Shown here: piece after piece, positions 44,888 to 57,195 of the stretch | Layout of the letters: every line of letters starts with the position of its first letter | How positions within the stretch are numbered: position 1 is the stretch's first letter | Assembly: GCA_013400115.1 (NCBI GenBank) | Contig: VXBP01008594.1 | Coordinates: 558,001 to 622,000, forward strand | DNA from: Rhinopomastus cyanomelas | Taxonomy: Eukaryota; Chordata; Aves; Bucerotiformes; Rhinopomastidae | DNA: 64,000 bases | Reading direction: 5' to 3' | The notes under the pieces: generated by a model | The model's database searches: none | Seen by the model: the letters and a program-made list of their open reading frames with translations, nothing else | Told to the model about the DNA's origin: nothing | Translations under genes and position numbers: made by a program

Positions 44888-45985
44888 AGAGAAAGAATCG
44901 AGGCTCCTAGAGATCTTCATTCAAAATTCATAGGCACAAAATTGCAGTCTGCATGGATTTGTTTCCTTCTGGAAATTACAGGAAACTACAGGCACCAACA
45001 ACTGTTATTCAAATAGCCACTTTAGATGATTAGGATGGCAGGAGGCTGTACTTACACATGCAGACCCAATATAATCAGACACCAGGCAGGGTGGGAAGGC
45101 AGGGCCACGCAAAGGGAAGCTGAAGGAGCATACAAGCGTAAGCACCAGTGGGGTGGCTCTGCAGGAAGAGTCCCGAGGCCAAATCCAGCCCCGCTGCCGT
45201 GGTCTGAAGCAGGAGCAGCCCATTAGGGATGACGAAGCATGCAGAGCAATTCCTGGAGGAGGCTTCTCACCCCTCGTGAGCCTCAGGTACAAGTGCCCTT
45301 CCCTCTGCCCCACACATCGCAGCCCAGAAACCCACCTGCCTCATCCCCTGCTCTCCCGCCTCCTTGCGCAGGCATGTGGGATCGCCCCCAGCCCCTTAGA
45401 AAGGGAGGAAGAGGGAAAGTTTTAACCTGCCTTGAATTTATTTTAAAAAATTGAGAAGCCACACAGGCACACAGAACCCTGAGCAAATATTGTTTTGAGG
45501 ATTGCCCTGCGGGTCAGCAGTGAAATACGGGCAAACCGTCGGAGCCACTGAAGGGTGGAGATTGTGCAATAAAATACAAAAATAGACTCTGCACTGCAAG
45601 CCGAGAGAAGGAGGGAAGTCCCAGCTTTCCGTCCAGAGAGCTGTTTCTCTGCCTTTTACATCGCCTCTCCAGGGTGCCTGCGGTGCCGCGTGGCCAGGAG
45701 CAGCTCAGCCTGTCCCTCACGGCAGCTCCCGCTCCCAGCCGAACCCTCTCAGCTGCGGATGGCCGCCTTCCAGCAGCCCGCTGCGTCTTCACGCATCGCC
45801 CAAGGTGTTTGTCGCTGTTTGCACACAGGCGAGCGGCCCATCTGTGGGCGCCTGGGCGCGTTGGCAGCGTGAACATGTGCCTTGGCAAGGCTGGCACTGG
45901 GAACGCCAGCGGTGAGCGGCACATGGCATCCAGTGCCTCGTGGTGTCCAGTGCCTCGTAGCAGGGCTGGACCCGTAGCAAAGAAT

Positions 45986-46815
45986 GATGATAGAATCATT
46001 GAGATTGGAATGGTAGAATCATTGAGATTGGAAAAGTCCAACCATCAACTCTGCTCTGCAAAGGTCACCCCTAAACCTCAGCACCACATCTAAACAACCC
46101 TTAAACACCTCCAGGGTTGGTGACTCAACCCCTTCCCTGAGCAGCCTGTTCCAAGCCCTGACGACTCTTTCTGTGAAAAAATTCTTCCCAATGGCTGGCC
46201 CAACCCTCCTGTGCTGCAGTTTGAAGCCCTTCCCTCTTGTTCTATCACCAAAAACCTCTGAGAAGAGACCAGCAGCCACCTCTCTACAACTACCTGAAAG
46301 GATGTTGTAGAGAAGGATGAGGTCTCCCCTCAGCCTTCTCCAAACTAAACAGACCCAGCTCCTTCAATCGCTCTTCACAAGATCTATTCTCCAGCTTTAT
46401 TTCCCTTCTCTGGACCTGCTCAGCACCTCGAGATGTCAAGATGATATTGAGGTGCCCAGCACTGCCCCCAGTACTCCAGGGGAGGCCTTAGCAGTGCTCA
46501 GTACAGAGGGACAATCACTTCCCTACTCCTGCTGGCCACAGTATTTCTGATCCAAGCCAGGATGCCATTTGCTGCCTTGGCCACCTGGGCACCCTGCTGA
46601 CTCCTGTTTAGCCAGCAGTTAGAAGCCCCAGGTCCCTCTTTGTCAGTCTTCCCCCAGGCTTGTTGTGGCCAAAGTGCAGGACCTGGCTCTTGTCCTTGTT
46701 GAAGTTCTTGTGTCAACCCTCCAGGGACCTTTGCTTGGTCAGACCCACATCCTCTGGGATTCAAGAACCCTTCTCCGTACCTAGCTTCTGCCTCCACCTA
46801 CAAGGTCATGGAGGT
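45986..46815 (-). repeat. CR1 fragment, minus strand, about 830 bp
   Basis: The 3' end is duplicated (see the 23-bp repeat), then TTAAACACCTCCAGGGTTGG and CCTTCCCTGAGCAGCCTGTT. On the minus strand it reads DRTRGKGFKLQHRRVGPAIG and QQGAQVAKAANGILAWIRNT. It runs upstream into the CCAGGTCCCTCTTTGTCAGT region before similarity fades near 46815. Confidence 0.93.
45991..46036 (+). repeat. 23-bp tandem duplication at a CR1 3' terminus
   Basis: TAGAATCATTGAGATTGGA begins at 45991 and again at 46014, duplicating the terminal CR1 3' sequence together with one tail unit. Confidence 0.9.
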
Positions 46816-48160
46816 CTTCATGGACTATCAAGCTCTTCTCTTTATTCTAAAGGACCTGGATGATGGACAAAGCTGCATGTTCTGGAAGGGAGGGACACCT
46901 AAAGAGTCAAAGCAGGGTGTCCAGAAGGGGTTAACTTTGGAGCCCAGCCAACTCAGAAGGAAGTTTGACACCCTCCATGGGTAAGGAGACCTTCCCAAAC
47001 CTCTGCACAGAGAGCTGGACACATGCTCCTCCCTCCCTGCTGCCTCTGGGGTGATCTGCCGTGTGTTGGCCAGACACGGCTGCGCAGGGGCTGTTTCGCC
47101 CCCTCCAGCTTCCCTTTCTAGTCTTTACAAGAGCTTTTCTCTTATCCGGCAGCGTTTCACAGAACTTCACAAGCTTTTAGGCAGCAAGACTTCTGCTAAG
47201 AGGCTGCTGATAAATCTGGAGTAGACGGCAGGAAGGCTTTAGCGCCGTTCTCTTCCTTTCCATTGGAAAGAGCAGCTTATCTGTGTTGGAGGAGACAGGT
47301 TCTTCCTCCTTATCCACACCAAAATCTTATCTAAACCAGTTCAGGTGGCAGAGCCCAGGGAAGGAAATAATTAAGCAAGCAATGAGTGCAGTGCTGACAT
47401 TATTAGTACTTAAATAGCCCAAACCTTTTACCTCCTGCCTTTCTTATATCATTATTATTTTACCTGGTTTCCTTACTGCTGGTGACACCTAACAAAGGAG
47501 AAATTGGATTTTCCAGGCTGTCTCACCCATCCACGCAGCCCCCCTCCTCTCCCCACCCAAACATAAACCTCGTTGAACTGGATCTGTTGGCAAGACAGAG
47601 GACTAATGAAGGCGAAGGTGGCTGCGGAGCTGATGTTGTTGCTGTGATGCAGCAGCCTGCTTAGCTTCTTTGCCGCTGAAATGCAACCGGGGGGAAATCA
47701 GTTTTAAAGATCACCTCCCCGAGATGCAAATGGGGGAGTGGAAACCACGTAGTCAGGAAGAAATGGTCTCAAACTAGGAAACATTTCAAAGTCTGTGACG
47801 GTCTCTCAGGGGCTTTTAAGACCACAATTTACCTTTTGACTGCATTCTATTTGCTCTGAAATCCTTTATTTCCCTCTTATTTATTGACTGGAGAGACAGC
47901 GCAGAAACGAGAAAGTGATTCTCCAGCCACTGGTCTTAAAAATCCATAGAAGAAAATTGTTCTCCAGGGGGTGGGGTTCATGGTGTTGGGCCTTTGTGTT
48001 TGCCTCCCCACTCCGCTCCTTTTTCCCTGGGAGTGAACCAGAGCTTTAATTGTATCACTTGGCCATAGAGGAGCCTCCAACTGGAAGATATCAAGGTCAG
48101 TGCCACCACAATCAGTGCTCGGGGTGGGCTTCAAAGGGTTCAGAAAATGTGTCGGTGTTG

Positions 48161-48467
48161 CTTGGATCAGCATCTCTGGGATTAGCATCTCTAGGATTAG
48201 CACCTCTGGGATCAGAGTATCTCAGCCTAGCCTCTTGGATCAGCATCTCTCAGATCAGTGTATCTCAGATTAGCATCTCAGATTGGGATCTTTTGGATTA
48301 GGATTTCTTGGATTAGCATCTCTCAGATCAACATCTTTTGTCTCAGAATCTCTCAGATTAGCATCCCTTGGATTAGCATCTCTCAGATCAACATCTCTTG
48401 TCTCAGAATCTCTCAGATTAGCATCTCTTGGATTAGCATCTCTATGATTCACATCTCTCAGATCAGT
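48161..48467 (+). repeat. Minisatellite with 15-bp unit and 60-bp higher-order period
   Basis: The basic unit resembles GATTAGCATCTCTYG. From 48301 the repeats align exactly at a 60-bp interval: blocks starting 48301, 48361 and 48421 show the same order GATTAGCATCTCTCAGATCA, ACATCTYTTGTCTCAGAATC and TCTCAGATTAGCATC. Earlier units (48161-48300) are more diverged. Since the unit is a multiple of three and lacks stops, frames on both strands stay open, which explains the spurious 119- and 120-codon frames here. Confidence 0.95.
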
Positions 48468-50049
48468 TCCTGGTCCCAGTCGGGTCCCAACATCACATCC
48501 CCTCGGCCACATCCCTGTCCTGGTGACACCCTGCACCCCCCTGTTCCTCTCAGAGTTGTTCCCCACCACCACATGCTGTACTGGTCTGTCTATGGGTGGT
48601 TCCCTCCCTGGGAATGATACTGAGACGGGCAAGGAAATAAAACATCCAGCTCTGGACTAGATTGTCCCCAGCTGGGAGCCAGTGCTGCAGCCCAGGAGAG
48701 CCCCTGGGCCAGCGCCGCTTGGGAGGAAATAACTAGATTAAAAAATAGTTCCTTGGCTTAGGCTAATATGGCTCAGGATTGGGGCAGCCCAGTAATTAGA
48801 GACAAGATTTCAGAGATTAGATCCTCACTCACTGTGTTTAATTACTCCTGGCTCCCCTCGTCCCTGACTTCACAGAAGGGAGCATGTTGGGACATCTCCC
48901 ACTCATAGATGCTTTTCTGCTCCATTTCTGAGGTTGCTCCAGAAAGATCTGGGCAGATCCATGAAAAAGTCCTGCCTGTCCACACTGCAAAGTCTGAGCT
49001 GCTCATCTCCTCCTTCCTCCCTCTGATGTGCTTTGGGTAGTAGCAGGGCTCAGCCCTCGGCAGGCAGCACAAGTTTGTCCACAGCGGGGTGGCGGTGGGT
49101 GAGGAGAAGAGGCTGCTCAGGTGGTGCCTCTGGGGGGGAGCTGGAGGAGGGGTGACTGGCTCAGGGAGCGACCCATGAGCTCTGAGGCAGGGTTTCTGCA
49201 TGTAGGCTACTCCGATTGTGCTGCTGCATCCTCTGGGGCCGTGGCTTTGTGTCGCAGCTCCCTGGGCAGGACTGGGAGGTACTTTGCTCTTCAAAGGTAC
49301 CTCTGACAGGTGCGAAGGCAGCAAGAAGGATGGGAAAGGAAAATTGCAGCGGTTTGAAAAGTTTCCCTTTGGGAGTGAAGGATTCAGTTGGGCTGAAAGA
49401 AAGGAGTGATTTGGGCAAAACCTCCACTGGAGGCTTCTTTGAAGCCTGCTTGCCTTGAACATTGCCCTCCTGGGTGTGCATTGGCCTCCCTGGACTTAGA
49501 CATCTCCCATGTGGCATCTCCTCTGAGGATCTGCAGCACACCTTGGTGGCTGGTAGCCCTGGGCTTGTCCCAGGGACAGGAGCTGCATCACTGGACACAT
49601 TTTGGCGGGTCCGTGTCCATTAACACAACTGAAAAATTAAATCAGAGCCATCACCCCCCAGCTCTCTGTGCAGCCTGTCTCCTACTCCTCCCATCTCCTC
49701 TCCACCTTCTCCTTTTCTGCTACCACTGCAGCCTCCAGGAGGAAAAGCATCTCTGGGCATCTGTGTCAAGACAGCAGGACCCCCACTCCCGCCAGTCCCA
49801 GGGCACGCACCGGCCATTGCTGTGGCAAGAGCACCCTCTCCTGTCTTGGCTTTGCCTCTCTGCAGTTTCTCGCTGCTCCCTTCCCTCCTGCCACAGAGGT
49901 TCAAGGTTCTCCATCACATACCTGGGCAAGGATGTGGCTCTGGGAACCTGGTAGTTGGTGCCAGCTGGGCACACACCTCTCATCGCGGCACCAGGCTCCT
50001 GGCAGCGGCACCGAAGGCTGTTTAGGAGAACTGGGGGAATACTTCAGTC

Positions 50050-50320
50050 AAAAAACAATTTCTAGAAGCAGTCTGTTATAATTACTAATTAGACCTGGTT
50101 ATAATTACGCCTCCTTGCAATCCCATACCTGCCGTGGAGTAGCTCCAGTTCCTCCTAACAATTAACAGAGAAACTCTTTGATGATGCACTGGGCGACTGC
50201 ACCGCAGCCGCAGCCTCCATGGCGAGCGCCGGCTGATTAACGACAGGCCGATATTTACAGAAGAACATTGTGATCAAATTAAGCAAAAATTAACTGGAGT
50301 AAATTAAGAATATCAGGGGT
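50050..50320. promoter_or_regulatory. Candidate conserved noncoding element
   Basis: An 11-bp string GTTATAATTAC is present twice (50075 and 50098), with TACTAATTAGACC between, then CTAACAATTAACAG, GCTGATTAACGACAGG, TGTGATCAAATTAAGC and GTAAATTAAGAATATC. CpG-containing strings in the middle (CACCGCAGCCGCAGCC) are unusual for drifting intron sequence. Confidence 0.4.
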
Positions 50321-50451
50321 TTCTTTTTCATCTGCTTTGCTGTCACAGAGTTGCCCCTGGGTGTGTTTGCAGGGCTCCGTGCTGGTCACAGTACTTGGCT
50401 GGGCAGGGAAACGCAGGGAAAGCAGCAACAAGCCTTTCCTCTGCTTCTTTG

Positions 50452-50502
50452 GACTTGATGATCTTAGAGGTCTTTTCCAGCCTTAATGATTCTATGATTC
50501 TC
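50452..50502 (+). repeat. CR1 extreme 3' end
   Basis: Only about 50 bp: GACTTGATGATCTTAGAGG, TCTTTTCCAGCCTTAATG and ATTCTATGATTCT. Confidence 0.85.
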
Positions 50503-50699
50503 CTCTGCGTTCACATTTCCCTCCTCCTCATCCACCTCCTCCTGCCCTTCTGACACCAAGTCATGAAACCATGGAGCAAGACCTGAACCCCCAGCGCTCG
50601 CAGCCCCTGCTCCCAGCTTTCATAAACTGGCTGCAGCTCAGCTCAGAGCACTCATCGCTCACTTCCTCTTCAGCACCTGGCTCTTCTCAGAGCAATATC

Positions 50700-50850
50700 A
50701 GAGGTTGTGGAGTCTTCTGCTCTGGAGACATCTCAAACCTGCCTGGATGTTCCTGTGGGATCTGCTCTAGGGGATCCTGCTCTGGCAGGGGGATTGGACT
50801 GTGTCATCTCCAGAGGTGCCTTCCAACCCCACCAGTTTGTGATTCTGGGC
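50700..50850 (+). repeat. CR1 3' fragment (GGGGGATTGGACT type)
   Basis: GGTTGTGGAGTCTTCTGCTC, GGAGACATCTCAAACCTGCC, CTGGCAGGGGGATTGGACTG and CCTTCCAACCCCACCAG, with the tail TTTGTGATTCTGGG. Confidence 0.88.
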
Positions 50851-50954
50851 TTCTGTTTCTAGAAAGCAGCCAACAGACGGACATTGGGCTCGTGTGGAGT
50901 CTCTGATAAGGTTTTAGGTCTCTTCTTTCTTCCACTTCTTCACTCCTGAGAGGA

Positions 50955-51450
50955 AGAAGATGAGGAGAGCTACCAAGCTTATGAGGGGTTTAGAGAACCA
51001 GTCATATGAGGAGAGGCTGAGGGAGCAGGGCAGGTTTAGTTTGAAGAAGAGGAGGCTGAGGTGGGACCTCATTGCCCTCCATAACTACCTGAAAGGAGGC
51101 TGTAGAGAGGTGGCTGTTGGTCTCTTCTCAATAACTAATGACAAAAACAGGGGCAATGGTCTGAAGTTGAGGCAGGGGAGGTTTGCATTGGATATGAAGA
51201 AGAAATTCTTGACCAAAAGAGTGGTTGAGCCCTGGAACAGCCTTCCCAGGGAAAGCAGTTGAGTCGCCATCCCTGAAGGTGTTTAAGAAAGGTGAGGCCA
51301 TGGTGATTCATGCCCGGCTGTAGGGGCAGGCGTGGAGGGGGTTGGTTTGTGTTTGTCCATCAGTCAGGTATTTAGGCTTTTTGCTGCTGTGGGTCTGGCT
51401 GGACTTGGTGATCTGAGAGGTCCTTTCCAACCATGTGGTTCTGTGAATAA
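50955..51450 (+). repeat. CR1 fragment, C-terminal ORF2 to 3' end
   Basis: A 100-codon frame at 50960 reads RRATKLMRGLENQSYEERLR, QGRFSLKKRRLRWDLIALHN and MKKKFLTKRVVEPWNSLPRE, typical CR1 ORF2 end. The 3' end is CTGGACTTGGTGATCTGAGA, GGTCCTTTCCAACCATG and GGTTCTGTGAATA. Confidence 0.94.
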
Positions 51451-52614
51451 GTGAGTCAAAAAGAGGGGGGAAAACTTCCTTTTTCAGGTTTAATGGGAAA
51501 TTTGAACAATTCCTTATGAAATGTTGGAGTTCACTGTCCTTTCTCTCATGGCATCATGGTCTCCACCAAGCTCTTCTACCTGCTGTGACTGCAAAGTTGG
51601 CAGCCTGTGGGAATTCCTGCCCACAGGACAGTGGAAGGTGCAGGTCCCGTTGTCCTGTGGAACCACACATGATCCCTCAGTAGGTACCAGTGTGGCAGGA
51701 CTGGTACTGAGACAGAGATGTAGAAGGGGCAGAACCATCTTCAAAGGGTGTCTGTGCTGCTCCTGTCACTGTACCCCAAGGTGTTCCCTTCCTGCAACTC
51801 CAGCTCTCGGGAGATGGAGCTGGCGATGGTCTCGCTAGAGGATTTTCCTCCTGCAGGTACTACTCTGGGAACAAGAGAAGCAAAAGGAGTGTTTGCTGTT
51901 CACTTTACACCCGAATATTCACCAGAGCTGTGAGTGAGGCACCACGTCAGCCAGGCTGGGCTGTGGCAGTGCTTCTGGAGCCCTGCCTTGCTCCTCCAGC
52001 AGCCTGGTGGCAGCGAAGGAGAAAATTAAGAACTGCTTTGGCTTCGGGGAGAATTCCTTCATGCAAATCGCTTTGGAAATCTGCAAAGGGACTGAGGGGG
52101 TTTGTTTGCAGAAAGCACTCAGAGGGCTGTTGGGAAGAGGAAAGCATCTCAATCGTGGTTTCTAAACTGATTCACAATGAGATGTTAATTGGCTCGGTGA
52201 AGTAAATGAGCCCAGGGCAGAGGCAGCTTCATCCCTTTCTCCATTGCAATGAGTTGAATGTTTTCTTAACCTATTCCTGCTGTGGTTGGTGCCCCTCTGA
52301 CCTCTCTGCACACCCTATCCCTGGCCAGGCTCTCCAGCCAGGCTCTGTCAGCCCTGCCTGCTGTGTGAGCCAGTCACACACAGCCTGACTGCAAGAACAG
52401 AGCATAGGGTGGTGGGATTGGAGGGTAGGTCCCCAGCTTTGCTGTGACATCTGTGGCACTGGGCATCCCCATGGAGTGGCCCAGCAGGGATGGGGTAGAG
52501 GTCAGGGTATGCCAGCCCTTTGCTCTTTGGGGTGCCTGACCATGATTTAGTCAGAAGAGAACGGATCACGGTGCTCGTTTCAGCCTTGGAGGGCTGGAGT
52601 TTAGCGACCAACAC

Positions 52615-52950
52615 CTTGGAGCTGTCTACAGCTCCCTGACAGGAGGGTGTAGAAAGCTGGAGGTTGGTCCCTTCTCACAAGGAACAGAGAACAGGACAAG
52701 AGGAAATGGCCTCAGGCTGCACCAGGGGATGGTTAGGTTGGCCATGAGGAGAAGCTTGTGCCTGGAAAGGGTCCTCAGGCCTTGGAACAGGCTGCTCAGG
52801 ACGGGGGTTGAATCGCCATCCCTGGCAGTGTTTCACAGTCCTGGAGATCTGGAGCTCAGTGACAGGGTTTAGTGCTGGGTTGGGACAGCTAGGGTAAATG
52901 CTGCACTCGATAATCTCAAAGGTCTTTTCCAACCTAAATGATTCTCTGAA
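52615..52950 (+). repeat. CR1 3' fragment (GGGACAGCTAGGGT type)
   Basis: GAGCTGTCTACAGCTCCCTG, GGAGGGTGTAGAAAGCTGGA, AAATGGCCTCAGGCTGCACC, GTTTCACAGTCCTGGAGATC and AGGTCTTTTCCAACCTAAAT, with the tail GATTCTCTGAA. Confidence 0.93.
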
Positions 52951-55900
52951 GAGCAGGGACGAGATGTCTGTTGACACTTGCTGGAACCTCTCCAGCAGGT
53001 AACAGTGGGACCTGTTGCCTCAGCATCAGTGACTCAAGACTGGGGCCGTAAGTCCATCATTTTCCTGATCTCACAGGACAGCCCTACCTGTCTGAATGTG
53101 CCACAGCTTCTCCCAGAGCTCAGCCTCCCAGAGTCAGCAGCAGCACACAATTTCCCACGCTTGCACAGTGGCACATGGTGCTGCAGCCAGAGCTCTGGCT
53201 TCTGCCTACCAGGTTGGGATGTGCTGGGCACAGCTGCTAGAGCTGGGCAGCCCAACGTGAAATGCTCTTTGGAGTTTTCTCTTCACAGACTAGCCTCTGT
53301 CACACGGGACGAGGGAGTGTGTTGGTGTGGTTAACCCTTCTCTAGCTGAGGCTGGGGTTGTTAGTGCTTCACAGCCCTGGGATGAGTGCCAGCACCAGGA
53401 GGCTCAGAAGCAGCTGCGACGCACAAGACACACTCCAGAGACAGGGGTCAGGGCCCCAAAGCCTTGAGCCTGCATGGAGTATCAAGGGAATTTCCAGTGA
53501 AAAGAAAACTGCTTGGCCTCTGGTATTGGCAAAGCGTCCCAAGGTCACATTCTAAAGCTTCATGGTGCTGAGGACTAGAACTGTGTTGGTTTTTCTGTGA
53601 TAAGAGGCTCCAGTTCTCCTCTCATCAGAGGGATTTAGGATCTGGGCTGCAAGAAAAGTGAGAACTGATGCAACGGGTGCTGTGGGTTTGGTGACGCTGG
53701 GTTAGCTGGCAGGCACTCACTGCCCATTCCTTCCACCCTGCAAGTCGCTGTCTTTCACAAAAGACATCCAGGCTGGGAGAAGTCTTGGCAGTGCCGCAGA
53801 CCTCCTCTCTGGAAAGGGCATGACTTGCTGTACCCTGCGCTCACCAGCACCTCTCTGGGCTGGGCAATGGAACTCAAGATGGAGGGACCCCCACATCTGA
53901 GGTCATGCCCAGCACCTGCCAGGTACCACCAACCTGGGGCCAGCACCAGGCGCCTACCCAGAGGCAATTGAAGAGCTTGTAGCCAGTCAGACAACCTTCC
54001 TTGCCACAACCCCTGCCTTTCCATCTGCCCTTCCATGGTTCCCCTTCTCTGGTGCCAGCACAGCCCTGATCAAAAAGCAGCAGATGTGCCTTTGATATCC
54101 ATTTACTCAAGATTTTCACCTAACGCAGCTGGTATTTTGCATCCAGCTGTCTGGGTAGGGTCTGGCATCGCTGCCTGCAGCTCTCCTGCCTGCCCCATCA
54201 CGGTCTGACGACAGCAACTGACTTACAAAACCCTTCTCCAGGGATTTGCCCTGCTCTGATTCAAGATTTTCCGCAGCTCCCACGCAACAGCGGCCGGGCA
54301 GCAGCCGGACCTGTGAGGCAGCGTTGGTTTGGCCTGGGTGGCCGGTTTTGTGTGTGCTTTGGAGGTTCCTTGTGAAATGGAGCAGTAATTGACAAGGAGA
54401 ACAGTCAATAGCGAGTAATTCATCTGCCAGGTTTAGCTTTGCTTTTCCCTCTAGGACTGCAGCAAAGCCAACTGTGATTGCCTGACCTTATCTCCTCTCC
54501 TGAGTGGGTAAACAACCAACAAACTCTTTGGTTGCTGCCTACAGTGGCTTGAAGATATTCACAGGCAGGGCTGGTTTGTGAGACTTTCTCCTCCCTATTG
54601 AGCTCTTGCCACCCAAATTCATCTTTGTGTGGCCACACGGGCTCTTACACATCTAGGTGTTGGGTCTGCGACAGGCATCTGCCGTCTGGATCGTGCAGTC
54701 CCGTCCTAGTCAGTGTTCCAAGCTCAGAAGGTTCTCCATGTGTGGAGAGCACCTGCAGCTCACTCACACCAGTAGCTTGGAGAAGTCTTACACCTCATTC
54801 CACAGCCTTGCATCTCCTGAAGGACTTGGTACCATTCACAGTCAAAGATCTTCAGCATAGGAGGTAGGACCCCAGGGAAAGAGGAAGCATCTCCCGCTGT
54901 TTCACTGCTTTCCACCTCCCCAGGCAAGGCAAGAAGAGACAGCCTTCTCTTTTTCTCCTGCCCAGTGTGACTGTGCTCTGCACAGCCAGAAGTGTCCTCG
55001 CCCAGGCTGCTTTTCAGACCATGATGGTGGTCTGCAGACTGGAAAAGCAATGGGACTGCAGCCTGCAAATGGTACTAGTCCACACATCTCCTGTTCATGG
55101 AGATCCCTGCTTCCCTCCCACTGGGGTTCTATAAACCCATAATGGAATGAGGGTGGCCAAGAGAAGGAGGAAAATCCTCACTCACTGGAGTAAAGCATGG
55201 GAGAAAGAAGCATGAACTGCATGAAGACCATCAGAAACCTCAGCCTTGCTGACACTGTGACACAGAGCACAATTTCCAGGCGCCATCAGTCTGCACCACA
55301 AGACACTGAGAAAACCTGCCGCTCCTGTGTGCCACAGCAGCTCCTGAAGGATAATAATGTCTGGAGGATGACTGGCGAGTACCAGGCTCTGGGAGTTCCC
55401 CCAATGCACCGGCCTCACCCCTAACCCTTCAAAAGTGAGGGGAAAACTGCTGAGAAAAGAGTTCTGAGCAGCAGGGTGCTGCCAGCTCCTCAAGAGCAGC
55501 AGAGTGGGCTCCATCCTTCCTGTGTCCTCCAGCCCGGCATCCACACAGAGCCCCTGCCCCTAAATCTGCAGCTGCTGGGTAGGGTGGTCTCATGGGAACA
55601 GTCAGGATTTGGGTCTCCTGATAGGACTTGGCCCTGAGCGTCTCTTCCCTCTCTCACCCATCTCTGAGCAGCCTCTCTGTTTTTGAATCTCGGGACTTTG
55701 TCAGTTCATTATTGGGTTGAATTGCCCTGTCAGGCTGAGATTAACAACAGAGATAACAGAGAGGGTTCAGGGACAGGGCTGGGAACTTTCTGCTTGGCAG
55801 CACAGAGCCAGATGAGGAGCTCAGGAAGGAGCTCAGTATCATTCCCAGCTGGTCTTCCACCCATTAATATTTGGGTCCCCCTTTTCCCAGCTTTCTGCTT

Positions 55901-56632
55901 CTTCTTATTCGCTCTCCGTCACCGCTGCCTGTCCCTGCTCAGTAAGGCACAGCCTGTCCCAAACCAGGAGCTCGATGGAGCCAGTGCTTCCCTTGGAGCC
56001 CAGGCCTGGGGGATGTTTTCCATTGCCAAAATGTTCACCAGGAGTTAGTTATTCATCAGGAGTCAGGGCTGACAAAGCATTTGGGCTGGGAAAGGGCAGC
56101 AGAAGGATTTGTGTTCCTGCAAGCAGCCACCTCTCTCACATCAGCCTCAGCCAAGTGGAGTCACTTCTACTCAGAACTGTGATAAACCCAGGAGCTGTGA
56201 TGAGAAGACCCCTGGTCTGGTGGGGCTGAGATGTCCTTCTCAGGGGATAAGCAGTCATGCCTCTGCTCTGAAAAGGGGAGCTGCTGCCTGCAGCCAGCAG
56301 GATGTCTGAGGAAGACAGGATGGAGGAAGAATAGCTGGAACTGCAACAAAAGGAGAAAAAGAACCAGAAGGAAATGCAGCCTCTCTGCTGCAGTAATTCC
56401 TGGGAGTTGTCACTCCAACAACTTGCGATCACTCTCCTTCTCTTCCCTCTCCTCATCTCCCAGCTCACGCCAGACCTGCTCGGATGCATCATCACCCTCA
56501 TCCTCCCAAGAGGAAAGAGAGTCCCTGCCCAAAGTGTTTCCCTTGTTGTTGCCTTTTTGGCTATTGATCGCTTAACTAAAAAAGAATCGAATCCCAGCAC
56601 AGCAGACATTGCTCTGAAACTCTCCATCAGTC

Positions 56633-56702
56633 CAAAAAAAACCCAAAAAAAGAAAGAACAAGGAGAAGAAAAAAAAAATCAATAAACTTTTTTAGAAAAA
56701 AA
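56633..56702 (+). repeat. A-rich low-complexity tract
   Basis: Runs of 6-9 A interrupted by C and G, ending AAACTTTTTTAGAAAAAAA. There is no retrocopy signature upstream (no coding remnant), so it is called low complexity. Confidence 0.85.
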
Positions 56703-57195
56703 TCTGCAAACATGCTGGAGCAGCTTCAGGTTGCACCTCCCCAAGAGAGTAAGAACAGAGGAAGGAAACACCGTGTCCCTCTGTGAGCAGAGGGCTCTGG
56801 CACCTCCTGAGTTACAACTGCACCTCCCACATCTCACTGCCTTAAACTTCAGCAAAGCAGCTCTCAAATTCACTGTATCCAGGGGTGGTGAGAAGGCACA
56901 ATGTGGAGAGTTTGCTTTCACAAGGGTCAGGGTCCAAGAGGCTGGGAGGAGACCACGTGCTGCTGGGGAGACGCAACGAGCTCAACTCAACCCCCTTCTC
57001 CACTTGTTTTAGCTCAGACTCCACTCATTAGCTCCTTCTTTTGCTTTTTCATCCTGTTATTTCACTTGATGTCTGCCTTTTGCTGCTTTGGAATTTGGTT
57101 CTTAAGCTTCACGTGCACCCGTCCCTAAGGGTGGAGTGACACCTGTATCTTGGTGCTCCTGTCCTGTGCAAACTCACAGATTCACAGCAAAACCG

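Noticed and set aside
45660..45960. GC-rich stretch considered as a CpG island or alternative promoter
   Set aside because: CpGs are present but not dense along the whole stretch, no initiator or exon-like frame with a donor follows, and it abuts a CR1.
48258..48632. 119/120-codon frames on both strands
   Set aside because: Open only because a 15-bp repeat without stops is a multiple of three. No evidence of translation.
48842..49462. 206-codon minus-strand open frame
   Set aside because: Proline/serine-rich with no recognisable domain; GC-rich chance frame. Two other overlapping frames in the same place look equally good.
56633..56702. A-rich tract considered as the poly-A tail of a processed pseudogene
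   Set aside because: The preceding sequence has no coding remnant or target-site duplication I can see, and the tract is repeatedly interrupted.
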